A stretch of DNA of 64,000 nucleotides from Symbiodinium natans. Lineage: Eukaryota > Sar > Dinophyceae > Suessiales > Symbiodiniaceae. The stretch lies in assembly GCA_905221605.1 (NCBI GenBank), contig CAJNDS010000158.1, positions 970,176-1,034,175 on the forward strand, in the 5' to 3' direction. Of this stretch, positions 48,994-60,273 are shown piece by piece. Each line of letters opens with the position of its first letter. Position 1 is the first letter of the stretch. The notes beneath the pieces were generated by a model. It had not been told where the DNA came from. It was given only the letters and a program-made list of their open reading frames with translations, and did not search any database. Both the position numbers and the translations under genes were made by a program.

Positions 48994-49530
48994 ATGGAAC
49001 TGCCGCATGCTGAAAGACGTGCTGGTAGCCATATTATTACGTCCAGCAGAGATTGGCTGAGGTCTGACTTGCCGCTATACCAGAAGGCGGCAAAAGGGCT
49101 CCAGTTTTTCGAGGACGGCCTCAGAGATCTCGGCGTGCGAGCTGAGTGCATTCTGTGCCCTGGAGCTGCCACCGAAAGCGAGAGGTATGCAGAGAGGTTT
49201 CGTGATTCACTTACATACTTCTGCGACTGCATATATAGTCTTGCCCAGCAGTGTGAAGAGACCTGGATGCAAAACTTACATACTTCTGCAGTGCGGCGTG
49301 CGGCTAATCATTTTTTTCAAGAGAGAATAAGGGGCCCTGTAGAAGACCAAGCAGCCTCGTCCCCATCTGCTATCATGATAGTCGAAAGATGCCGGGCCAG
49401 CGATAGAAATGACTCAGCCCTCAAATCACGGAAGGTACGCGCCCTGGCCTGGTTGCCAGTGCCTGAGATCAGTTGCAGAAAGGACAGCACAGCACATCGT
49501 CAAGCAATTCAGAGAGTCCCAACAGTTTAG
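48994..49530 (+). CDS. Hypothetical ORF of 178 codons
   Basis: Open from ATG 48994 to TAG 49530. It reads as a mixed hydrophilic protein (LQFFEDGLRDLGVRAECIL, ERYAERFRDSLTYFCDC) with helix-like spacing and no known motif. A 16-bp direct repeat, ACTTACATACTTCTGC, falls inside at about 49209 and 49275, so part may be a duplication or insertion. It may be an exon or a chance frame. Confidence 0.3.
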   Translation: MELPHAERRAGSHIITSSRDWLRSDLPLYQKAAKGLQFFEDGLRDLGVRAECILCPGAATESERYAERFRDSLTYFCDCIYSLAQQCEETWMQNLHTSAVRRAANHFFQERIRGPVEDQAASSPSAIMIVERCRASDRNDSALKSRKVRALAWLPVPEISCRKDSTAHRQAIQRVPTV

Positions 49531-49903
49531 GGCTGAGGGTTTTGGGTTGCTGTGGGACTTGATTAGCTGATGAGATGAACGGGAGGAGGCCAAGGGCGAT
49601 GAATTCTCTTAGAAATGTGGACCGGCATGCAGGTGGCGTGGCAGAGCAGCCCAGCCTCAAGCGAGCTGGGAAGCTCAGAGAACCCGCAGTAAGACAAGCC
49701 ACCAACTTCCGCAACGGATTCCTGGCGGCTTCGCGCAAATGGCTCGGATGAAGCAAGCGGAAAGAGTGGAAGCACCATTGTCTTGTCAGGCAAAGAGTCC
49801 CTTGCTTGGGGGTGGCCTCCTGCCAGCCGATCGCGATGCTTTGCTTCAATCGTTGGCAGACATGGGGGCCAAACTCTCAGGACTCAGGAAAGCTCCTTTT
49901 TTT

Positions 49904-49905
<2 letters not shown>

Positions 49906-49945
<40 letters not shown>
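49906..49945. repeat. Poly-G tract of 40
   Basis: Forty consecutive G directly preceded by nine T. It is the longest homopolymer in the window. Confidence 0.95.
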
Positions 49946-49946
<1 letters not shown>

Positions 49947-52018
49947 AGGGAGCAACCCCCGCTTGCTTTGCAAAGGTCTTGTTCGCGCGGAAGTTGGGTA
50001 CATCTGGCGGGAATGTCACAGCTCACTTGGTGGGAGCCTCTGCTGTCGAAATATGAACTCCTGTCAACGAGAGCTGATTGACAAGGCTATGCTCCATGGC
50101 CTCGACTCCGGCAAAAGGCTTCGAGTTGAAAGCTTGTGCTGAGCTGATGCGAAAGAACACGGGCGGGGGCACGCGCATATCATCGCCGAGAGGGGAGAAG
50201 GCTCGGGGATAAGATTTGACGCCGGCAACTTTGCGAGGCCGCAAGCACCCCACCGACTCTTCCCATTGCCACCGGAGGACCTTGCAGCGCAAGATTTACC
50301 GGCCATGTGTTCCGATCATCGCTGCAGATTCTCGTAGGGACCTAGTTGGCAGCAAGGCAATTTTTTGCGCTTCTACGGTTCAAGTTGCAGAAGGAGCGTG
50401 GCGGCCCAATTGTTCTGACAAGATGGTACTTAGCCAGCCTCAAGGCCGGGTTTAGGATTTAAGGAAGTCCTGCATGCGAAAAACAAGAGCCTATCAGCCT
50501 GCCAGGCTCGGCTGCCTCCTGCTGCCATTGTGGTGCTGTGCGGCTGCGCTGCTGTGCTTGCAGGTCAAGCGGCCTGTGTTCACAGTGTAGCTGTGCGGGG
50601 ATGTGCGACACTTTGTTCGTGCTGTTGCGCAGCCAGGACAGCTTGTGATTGTCACAGGCTCGAAGCTTGCTTGCCTGATGTGCAACCCCATTCCTAGGTG
50701 CAAGAAACCCGGACAGTGCCAATAAGCCTGCAGAGCCTGCAGGCGTCATCTCCAAAAAGAACTTCACAGTCTTGGTCGGCGTCTACGTCTTCGCCCACTT
50801 TGCCATGCACCTACTCCCAAAGAAGTCAGTCAGCGAGCTTGACGCGCATGGCAGCAGTGCAATTCATGCAAGCAGCTAGGGCTAAGGTGGTTTTCTTTGT
50901 GTCCGTTGCAGCTTTCGTCGAGTATTCCCTGCTTGAGCCGAAGGGGCCCCAGAGCGGAACAAGTCTATGCCACACTGTTGACAAAGCACTGTGCCCCAAT
51001 GCTGGTGAGGGTTTGGGCTGCACTGTCGTGGCAGCTGCATTGTTGGATGCATCTCTCGTGTCCCCCAAGGTTGCGCAAGGCTGGGCTGGTTCGCAAAGTC
51101 GAACTCTGATAAGCTGCGGGCGAGTCACGAAAATCATGCCAGCTGCAAGCTGTCAGCTATTGTCAGCTACAGCCTGCCTGCTCAATGGGTTATTTCTCTC
51201 TCTAACTCTCCTCTCTCTTTCTATCCCGCTCGCGTGCGCTCTCACTCGCACTGCCCTGCCTGATCCAAGCCAGACTTGCTGCCAACAGCCGCTGCGTGGC
51301 CAAGCTGCATGTAGCCCTGCACTTCCTCTCCTTCCACCTACGAAACCGCTCAACTGCAATAGCACCATATCTTGACACTTCTGTTCGTAGCCTCAGCCCA
51401 GCTAGCTGTGGGATCTGCTGCGCTGCTTCCTCAGCGCTATGGCTGGAACAGGGCCATGCAGTGGTCGTGGTCTGGAATTTGGTCCTGAGTTCTGCTTGCC
51501 ACATCTGGAGGCACCACCGGGTTAGGCAACGGCCTGAACGTCTCTCAGAGCCACAGCCGAGACAACTCGGAAAGAGCTCACTGCACGGCTGCTCCGAGAT
51601 CCCTACCCCTAACCCTAAACCCTAAACCCTAAGCCCTGCCCGTTCAAGAGAGATGCATTTGCTTCTGGAGGTCTCGGACAGCATCGCACGGCGGCTCGTG
51701 GGCGCCTCACCGTTGCAAGGGCTGACCCCGGAGACACCCGGCGTCTCAAGCCGCTCGTGGCAGGAGCTCTCAGCTACTGGCGACTCTATAATAACAATAA
51801 CAATCACAATAAGAAGAAGAAGAAAAGTATTTATCAGTTATTAATAATAACAACAGTAAATACAATAAGTACTCTGTTGACTACACAGTTCGGATGTTCG
51901 GGGCATGTTTTTTTTGAGACATCTTGCGAGACCACGGTCAACACAAGCTATGTGCCGAGCTTTGGGCTGCAGACATGCTTAAAGATAGGATTTTCAGTAC
52001 GCCGTCCCTTTGCCACCA
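49946..52018. other. Stretch without a recognised gene
   Basis: Open frames up to 225 codons occur (50698-51375) but read as Ser/Leu/Ala-rich low-information sequence. A short telomeric tract lies at 51606-51633. An AAT/AAC/AAG-rich patch is at 51785-51865. Confidence 0.4.
51606..51633. repeat. Interstitial telomeric repeat (CCCTAAA)n
   Basis: Three to four units with CCCTAAC and CCCTAAG variants at the edges. Confidence 0.85.
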
Positions 52019-53362
52019 ATGGCTTCACATACAAGTCGACGATGTCCGCTTGTTTGCGTCACAGTGGTTGCCATGACTGCCCTTTGGACAAGCCCGGCAT
52101 TTTGTTCCGACCAAAGCGCGTCAGCATCCACTTACCGGAGACTAAGCCCCCTTTGGGGCTTTCAGCCTTCGAGGCTTACAAGAAGACCTGGGACATCAGA
52201 TTCGTCGAGGTTGGTTCAAGTCAGCCGGGCATCTGGCGAGGACAAGGGCTTCGCAGATCTGCAACGTATCCTGCGAGTGCAGGCAGTCGGCTCAGGCAGA
52301 GGGAGCTTCATCTTGGAGATGGGAGGCATCAGGATTCTAGTGAATCCAAATTTGGAGGGCTCCTCGCTGCAGCCGGAGAACGTACATGAGGAGTTCGACT
52401 ATGTCTTCCTCTCCTCCGAAGAACCGGAGTTCTTCCATCGGCCAACAGTCAACAAGATGAAGCTCACAAAAGTCAAGTTCGTAACGTCGCAGAAGGCAGG
52501 GCAAGAGCTGGCCAAGATGATGGTACGCAACCTGGCAGTTCTCCAGAATGGCCCGGGTGGACAGTGCCGCTTGGGTGGCAATCGGCTTGGTGCTGCATGC
52601 TGAACTAAGACAAGGGATGGGCTCACGGTTTGCACAGCTAGACGAGTCGGATCGGTTTTCCATTTTCCACGTGACACCCAGCAACAATGCCCCGAAGAGG
52701 TCAAGACCCGAATTGAGGAATATGTCTTCAGGATCCCAAGATAGCCTAAGGAATATTTAGAGTATATTCCCTCATTGAGTCTCCATGGGCCCTGTCTTCA
52801 GGCTACTTGCAGGGCAAGGATAAGGCTGCGGCGGCAGTTGGCGTTCTTTCTGCGCCCGGTTCCGGCAGCTTCCCTTGGGAAAAGCAGGTCGCGCTGGGCT
52901 TTGAAAAATGCAGAAACCCCCGTTGCCCCAAGTAAGGCCTCACCCAATCATCTCCCTGGGCAGGAGCAAGGCTTCATCTTCGTGAACTTAGAAACGGGCG
53001 CGGCAGTGGCCTACGAGGCGTTCGGGCAGTTTCTCAGCAGGGGCGCATCCTCCAACAAGCCCGACATTCCAGAGGAGGCCTATCAGGTAGACTTTCTCAT
53101 CACACCCAGCTTGGCAGAGGGTGCCGGCGTCGCAGCGGGGCTCACAGAGAAGGGCGCCAAGCTGCAAGCAGTCTTGCGCCTGCCAGGGGAGGGGCCCATC
53201 CAGGAGGAGGAGTCCCCAATGGCTGCCTTGGACAAAGCCTTTGGGGGCATTGATGACGATCCTGATCAGTTTCTTAACTTTCTAAAGGATCGTGGCCCTC
53301 CGCTCTCCGACACCCAGCTCCTAATGGCTGAGGCCAACGGACCACCTGTTGACCTGCTGTGA
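52019..53362 (+). CDS. Metallo-hydrolase-fold protein with probable plastid-targeting leader
   Basis: Exons 52019-about 52556, 52802-52887 and 52964-53362 give about 340 aa. It resembles plant and algal chloroplast proteins of the metallo-beta-lactamase fold. The start is MASHTSRR followed by a hydrophobic stretch PLVCVTVVAMTALWTSPAFC, then a Ser/Arg/Thr-rich segment. This fits the signal-plus-transit leader of proteins sent to a secondary plastid. The fold begins near RGSFILEMGGIRILVNPNLEG. Later landmarks are APGSGSFPWEKQ and GFIFVNLETGAAVAYE. Where the family usually has a metal-binding HxHxDH-like motif, this protein reads LSSEEPEFFH, so it may be inactive or changed in function. The second intron (52888-52963) is GT-AG. 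The first could be GC-AG (from 52551) or GT-AG (from 52557); both keep the frame. Confidence 0.65.
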
Positions 53363-54181
53363 GGCCAAAAGTGCCACTAAAAGAATGTGAGAGGAGCAAT
53401 CTGTTAATTCTTAGTCTTAGTCCATGGGGCAAAGAAAAGGTTGCCCGCCGCAGGCGCCCGTATGCTGATGCTGCAGCTGCCAGTCTTGAACTTACAGGTT
53501 GATTCACGAATGCTGCCCCTGCACCTCAGCAAGGAGCTTGCAGCAGTGGCAACACAATTGCCGGACATCCGCTGGCTCGGACGACAGATTCTGATGTGGT
53601 GCGGCAAGCCGCAGGAGGACTTGTGAGTCTTGTCGGGGGACCAAAGTGTTGAGGCCGTAAGCCTTGAAACGGAGGGCTTTCTGCTTGATCTTCAAGAGTT
53701 GTCGGGCATCATCTCTGCGAAAGCAAGAAAATTTTGCGTGAGCAGAATCGGGGCAATGGTGTACATGGCAGTACGTGGTTCTTCAGGTTTTGCTTGAGCA
53801 TTCTTTGCTGGTGCTGCCTCTGACTCTTTTGCGTGGAGAGAACCTCGAAGTGCAACCGCGAACCCTTCAAGGAACATAAATCGTCCCTGAAACACCTAGA
53901 GAAAAGGTGCCGCTTCCAGGAACAAGAAGCAGCAGAATTGCTTGTCCAATGAACGTGGCTAGCGGCTAGCAGCATCATAAGACTGAGCATGCGTGTGCAG
54001 CTGAGAGCTTCTGACAGTATGCATCGTAGAGGACTTGTGGAACGATTTCGCCGTCCTCCACCAAAGTCAAACAACAGATTTGGAGATCACTGGTCACCGC
54101 GGCTACTTCGGGGAGAGTCTTTCCGAAAGTTGCTCATGCTCAGTCTGCCCGTCACTCTTTTGATTTCCTTAAAAAAAACTT
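53363..54181. other. Stretch without a recognised gene
   Basis: It holds the 3' region of the preceding gene. A plus-strand frame 53441-53626 looks weakly protein-like (LSKELAAVATQLPDIRWLG) but is unassigned. Confidence 0.35.
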
Positions 54182-54487
54182 GTGGCAACGCAACAGTTTA
54201 CAAACACAAAGCCACCCTTGCAAACAAGGAAAGCTCTCCGGTTCGGCGGCGTGGACATTATTCTGCGCACACTCGCACTCTTCCAAGCAGATGAGCGGGT
54301 GGGCAATCATGGGATTCTGGACATCTTCTCCGAGCCCTTGCACGGAAGGTTTCGATCAATTCTGCACTTTGCTCCGAGAACCGAGTTCTTTCTTCGGCCT
54401 GACAACTTCCGAAGATACATCTTGCCTCGGCTGGACAGAGACAGGACGCTCACGCCACAGCAGATCCACGACAGCACTAAGTCTTGA
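54182..54487 (+). CDS. Hypothetical ORF or exon, 101 codons
   Basis: From about 54235 the frame reads RFGGVDIILRTLALFQADER, GNHGILDIFSEPLHGRFRS and FFLRPDNFRRYILPRLDRD, ending TGA at 54487. The balanced composition and amphipathic pattern look coding. No family is recognised. A second similar-looking piece lies at 56531-56773 (DNLFGVFVGTVYPFRLLPS) on the same strand and could be part of the same gene. Confidence 0.3.
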   Translation: MATQQFTNTKPPLQTRKALRFGGVDIILRTLALFQADERVGNHGILDIFSEPLHGRFRSILHFAPRTEFFLRPDNFRRYILPRLDRDRTLTPQQIHDSTKS

Positions 54488-57400
54488 ACAGCAAAGGAGG
54501 TACTATCTCATAAATTGTGCCAAATCATTCTCAAAGGGGTGTCGTCCGGGCAAACACACATTGTGTTGCCTACATGTACGATCCGGGTGGCTTGCACCGT
54601 ACCGAGGATCGCCAACACCATGTCGCTTGACTTGAGTGAAAAATATTCGGACACAAGTGAATGCTTGACAATTTGTTCATTGAGTCCTTACATGTGCTTA
54701 CCAACGCCCTGCATATCAGCTCTACTACTTGCATGTGAACCCAGCATAATGGGCAAATCGAGGCTGGTCATGGTTGCACCTCCCCAGACACCACTCAAAC
54801 TTGAAGCTTTCAGATTGGTCACGGAGCGTCGCCAGGCAGCACTTGAAGTGCACTTCGTGCAATGCAGTTGCCCCTCCGATCGAGCACCATTCTGCTCAGG
54901 ATTCGGGGCGTTCCTTGCAGCATCACTGAGTGACATGGCCATTTGCCCCTCAGCAGCAAGTCCTGCATGTTTGAGACCTGTTATGAAGCCGTGCTCGTTT
55001 GTAGACCAGAGACCACCACACGCGGCAGGAAGTGGACTGACATGCACTACATGCCATATTTTTTACATGGAATCTCTTGCAGCAATCAGGTAAGAAAAGG
55101 GGACAGTCTACAATGTACATAAGATGCTGCGTACGATCTGGACCGCATCATTGAGGGGCTGCTGTTTGAAAGCAACTTCTTCCGATAGATTGGAGCCGCT
55201 ACATTCGGCCACGTATGGACCCAGCCTTCTCCAGCCCTTACCCTGTTTTCTGTACTCGAACCCTCTGGTACAGACTACATACAGGAAGACCCAGCCAAGC
55301 CAGACAAAACAGTAGCATGGCTGCATAGATTCAGGCACGTATTGGACTTGACTGCCTTGAGCAGAGTCTGAGGCCTCTGCTGCACATCCACTGGCTGGGA
55401 GGAGGTCTTCTGCAATGCCGACATCCGCGGTGCTGCTCGCGTCTTGTGGCACCTTTGCGAGGCATCTTTCCCGAATGGAGCACAAGCAACCCAAGCGCAA
55501 AGCATTTAATCATTCTACAAGATCCTACTCGCACACAAGTGACGAGAGCCGAAGGCCTGCTACAAGCCACAGTAGCACCCTAAAGTGGCCCTTCAGTTTT
55601 ACATCCTGTCTTCTCAGAGGCACTAGCCTTGGCACGGGAACCTTTGTACCCTGTTGACCTAACACCTGAGTTGTCAAGGAGGATGTCCACCTGAGTTGAA
55701 GGGCGCATGCTCGCGGTTATGTCTTCCATGAGTGCACTCTGCAGTCTGGTTGAACCCGGGTCTTGGAAGTAACCGGATCCTCGATGTGAAGCAGAATGCC
55801 GATGTTCTGCTTGTATGTTTGCTGCTCTAGCGTTACAGGCAAGCGAAAAGGTCAAATTCCTAATCATGTTCCAGCTCAAAACTCCGCGCTCATGCATACG
55901 AAAGAAGGACAAAATGACTTGAAGTCTAAAGCAACACATAGCTTGGGATGTTCCCCCATATACTAACAGTCCTTAGTAGGGATTATAGTACCCCCTTTTA
56001 TACTCCCTATGAAGGACTCTTACTATGAGGGCCTTATAAGGGGCAACATCCGAACACGCAGCCCAAGTCACCAGGACGTCGAGGCACCAGCGTTTCCTGC
56101 AGCCGCCCGCGGCTCTCGCAGCTACGCTGAGATGCTGCTGGAGGCCGGAGAATTCCAAAGAAACTCCTCGAGCTTTGAGAGGTGTGGGAGGGCTTTGTGC
56201 TACGGAATCTTACTTTTTTTATCATGAATTACTGTATTTCTAAATAAAGATATCTTTGTACCTTTATATACTAAAATTACTGTTTTTCCATTTTTAATTA
56301 TTCATTCTGAGAACAGGACGTGAGGCCAGGCATCTTTGACCTTCAGGCTGTAGGCCATGGAACCTAGCTGAATTGGGCTTCGATGTTCTTTGGTTGCACG
56401 TCATGTTTGCGGCTTCACGCCAAAAAGGTTCTGACACTCCCACACAAGGGATTGTCCAGAGAACTAGCCAGTCCAGCAGAACCCACGAGGCAGAACGCGA
56501 GACTTTACCCAAAGTGTTCGACGCATACCCATGTGTAGAACGCTGCAGGCACAGCACCTCCACCTCGTACGCAATTTGGACGATTTCGAGCTTGAGCTGG
56601 AAGGAGAGGACGCACAGGCCATGGACAACTTGTTTGGTGTCTTTGTCGGAACTGTTTATCCGTTCCGTTTGCTGCCATCCCGCACTTTCAGTCAGGATCC
56701 GCTCCTTGTCGAAGACTATTCTTTCACACTGCTGGCGCCGATCTTACATGCCAAGTCCTCTCCTGTTCGCTGATGTGGATCTGGCATTGTCTTGCACATC
56801 TTACCATTCCTCCATCTTTTTTGTTCAGAGCATTCTTTCTTTCTTTGGTAGTGGCCATGTCGTGTACGACATACGCCTAGCACTACGGATCCGGGTGAAA
56901 CTCCTCAAGCTGTCGCCATCGGTCTCAAAACCCATCTGGGTAAACCGGGCCTGAACTAACGGAGCAAGCCGGTTTTCTCCGACTTGGCCCCACTCCCGCG
57001 AGTCCTCACAGGAACTACCGTGCAGGTATGCATTCCTCAACCCCCTGTACAAGCGACCGACCTGGGAAGTGAGCAAAACTGACAGATCCTGCTTAGCGAG
57101 CTGCATGCTATTCCCCGCAAGCAAGTCCAGTCCCCAACCGACCCGAGGTGCAGCGTTGTGTCGCGCGGCGCGCCTTTGAGAATGCAGGCTTGCAGCTCCT
57201 TTGCGAGGCACCTGCATGTGTTCCTGGGGAGGGGGGAGAGTGTGTCTGATTTCTCAGCTGTGCCTGATGGCTTGTGATCAGATGCCTCCATATGCCTCCG
57301 ACGCCTCCCAATCATCCCAACCCTCGCTTCACGACTGAGGCCGTTGGTCTGAGTTTCACAGGCCTGCCCGAAGGAGCGGAGGAGGCCCAGCTTGCACAAC

Positions 57401-59844
57401 CTGGTGTCGGCAAACTGCCTGGTAAGTATCCTAAACTTCCCGAAGCCCGGAGCTTCGAGAGCTGGACTTGATGGTTTTCAGCTGATCGGGGTGCAGTAGG
57501 TAGTCCTTGTTCTCCCCCTGGCAGGAAAGTTTAAAGCAAGCAACTGAAGAAGAGCAGCGGGCAATCACCGCTCTCGGCCTCACCTGCACGCACCTAGCCG
57601 AGGACTGAGTCCATTTGCTGGCACTTAGGGCTTCAGCATTTAAGCTTTCACCCTAAAGCTTGAACGCCAAAACTCCTTATTCCTTCCACCCCCAAGCCCT
57701 GTTCGGGAATCGTTTGGCCTGCTGGTGACTTCTGCAGGACGCCCGTGCGTCAAAGAGAAGCAGGGAGAGCTGAGTGAACGGCTCTGCAAAAATGGAGTTT
57801 GCTTATCGCGATCTTGTGAAGAGTGCCATTGAGTTGCCTTCATCACAGCCCACGGGGCATTTGCCGTTGTGCTAGCAGTGCTAATGAGCGCAGGTTCCGG
57901 ACGCCTGTCAGCGCATGACCTCAATGTCATGGCACAGACATTCTGGTCCCGCTCCCAAGAATGCCAGTAAGCCAGTAAGCACCTCCCTCATGCAGGGCCG
58001 TGTGGCAAGTTAAAGCCCAGTATGTTCCCAGCATGTTCAGGCCGGAGCTCACCGTGGACGAGCTCAGGGATTTGTTCCAGACCGTTTGCCGAAATCGATC
58101 AGGCCGGGGGAAGGTTCAGAGCTCCTTCTTCTCAACGAACCCTTGACATAATTCGGTGAATCCCTCAAGCCTTCCAGTCACGAGAAGCATCGCAGCCTAT
58201 CCACGCGCAAACAGACCTTTGCAATGTGCACGGTGCATGCGAGTGCTGGGCGGGTGGCAAAAATGTGCGCTTCAATCAAGCAGCCCTTGTTTTGTGATAT
58301 TTGCGAAACCCTAAGCCCCAATGCATCAGTTCTTTGCTTTGAGTCAGGGCCCCTTCTTGGGGTCCTAAACACAAGGGTATACTGCTTTACATACTCGCAT
58401 GGTGTAGAGGTCCTGGTTACGCATCACAGGTATAGGAATCATGCGGCATATTCCGGGCATTGCGCTCTCTGGGTCCAGGCTACATCGAGCTCCCAGAGTT
58501 CTGTGCCGCGCTGGGGTTTGACCACCGAGCCACTCCCGCTTCACAGGAGACAGCGAGGCCACAGGTTTGTAGCTTCGGGCTTATCCAGGCTAGAAGTTCT
58601 GAAGACTAGGATCAGTCATTGCTGAGCAGGAGTCGTTCCCCAAATTTGGGACTTGGATATTTTTGCGTGCCGGTTGGCTCTCCATGCCTTTCCTTGCTGC
58701 ACGCATCTCTAATCTCCCAGCTGCAGGTCACTCTCGCAGCTGGACGGTGCATTGCAGGTGGTTCTGGATCGTATCCGGATCGCAATCCTGGAGGCACTCA
58801 AGTAGTACCCCAACTCCATCCTGACGCGCCTTACCTAAAACAAGGGCCCCAAGGTGGACCCTGGATTGCAAGAAGTTTCATCATGGAAATGTCAAGCCAA
58901 GGGTGCACGTCGGGGAAACTTACTGTTCCGTGATCACGACGCAACTGATACGCCCATTCTGACACGGCACTGGCAACAAAGAGTCTCAATGCCAGGCAAG
59001 TCTTTGTCACGTCATAAGGGCCTCAGCAGTTGACGAAGCACGTGTCGAAACAGAGCGATGCAGAATGCCATGGTCACCAGCATAAACCATGGAGTTCGTG
59101 TTGGTGGACTCTGCCGGAGATGAAGTCTGCCGCTTCTTATGGCATGCAGAGCACACTTCCGATAAGCGAGCTTCTCGTCCTTCCACTCATATGGCGTGTA
59201 AAACAGTGTAACCTTTCAGACGGATGGGGTTACAATGGTTACATGCTATTGCCTCAAGCCACCGAAGGTTTGGAATCGCTAAGGCTGTGGCCCTCTTCCG
59301 GTCAGTTGGCGCTGCCAAGCCTGGCTTGGAGCTTATCCGAGTGCCAATGCACCAATGTCAGCATTTCGCGTTCATGACTGGGCGTTGCCCTGCAAACGTG
59401 ATCGAAGAGACTGCTGAGTGCGAGAGGGGGCGCATGAAGAGTCCAGAAATCACAAGGCAAAGATAAACTGATAAGCCTGTCAGGAATTGCATGCCGGCTT
59501 TTCCACTGCCATCGCGAAGTGAACCATAGCAGCATCGAAGCATCACTCCTCGCCTCGGCTTTCCAGGCATCATGAGTTGTTGAAGCTCACTAAAATGAGC
59601 CGAGGAAGCCGTACCATCGACTCTCCATGCTCAATACCGCGCTTGGCTTCTCGGTAAGAAGTCAAATCCCTAAACCCCGCTGGATCATCGGCGCACTCCC
59701 TCGCTTGAAATGTAGTCACCCCGACATAACATGATGCAACTCTTTTTGTTTTCTTTAAACATCATGGCCTTCTATGACTGTAACGAGCACGAGCTGTGAG
59801 AGTCGAAACCCTCAAGGTACCACCCTGGTGTGACCCTAAACCCC
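54488..59844. other. Long stretch without a confidently recognised gene
   Basis: It contains a palindromic element at 55946-56051 and weak coding-like pieces at 56531-56773 (plus), 58035-58120 (plus, FRPELTVDELRDLFQ) and 54688-55047 (minus). I could not connect these into a gene. Confidence 0.35.
55946..56051. mobile_element. Short element with terminal inverted repeats
   Basis: A 106-bp element with ends GGATGTTCCCCCATA and TAAGGGGCAACATCC, inverted over about 13 bp. The interior contains TTAGTAGGG and CCCTATGAAGG. Size is similar to the introners, and the sequence just downstream (56080-56160) looks weakly coding, so it could be an intron. Confidence 0.55.
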
Positions 59845-59860
59845 AATCCCCGAAACCCGA

Positions 59861-59950
59861 TTAGGGGTTTAGGGGTTTAGGGGTTTAGGGGTTTAGGGGT
59901 TTAGGGGTTTAGGGGTTTAGGGGTTTAGGGGTTTAGGGTTTAGGGTTTAG
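59861..59950. repeat. Interstitial (TTTAGGGG)n array flanked by a 14-bp direct repeat
   Basis: Mostly eight-base TTTAGGGG units, ending in two seven-base TTTAGGG units. AATCCCCGAAACCC occurs immediately before (59845-59858) and after (59951-59964) the array. Confidence 0.95.
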
Positions 59951-60072
59951 AATCCCCGAAACCCAGGCACCACCCTCCAAGTGGTGTGGACTGGCAGCTG
60001 TGGTGCCCAAGCTGTTCGCCACGAGCGGGCCTTCGCAGCCCTTAAGCCAATGGATCGCAAGGAGTGTAGCTG

Positions 60073-60151
60073 CTGCATAGACCATGAGTAGGGTTGCTCT
60101 TTCAGCCGGCCTACTCATGAGTTTACTTCAAAGTACCCATGAAGCTTCTAG
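60073..60151. mobile_element. Possible family F element
   Basis: The ends contain ACCATGAGTAGG and GTACCCATGAAGC, an imperfect inverted repeat similar to the family F termini. It is shorter than the other copies and may be a fragment. Confidence 0.35.
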
Positions 60152-60273
60152 TAGGGTTTAAAAGGGTTTTGGGGTAACTCATCTGCAAGTCATGGCCAGA
60201 AGCTGGAGAACCTAGGGAAAACCATGCCTTTGGGTGAGTCGGCTTGGGCATGCAGCTCTAAGTCCTCAAAGGA

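Noticed and set aside
50698-51375. 225-codon ORF
   Set aside because: Composition is Ser/Leu/Ala/Thr-rich with no domain or start context, and overlapping frames on the other strand are equally open.
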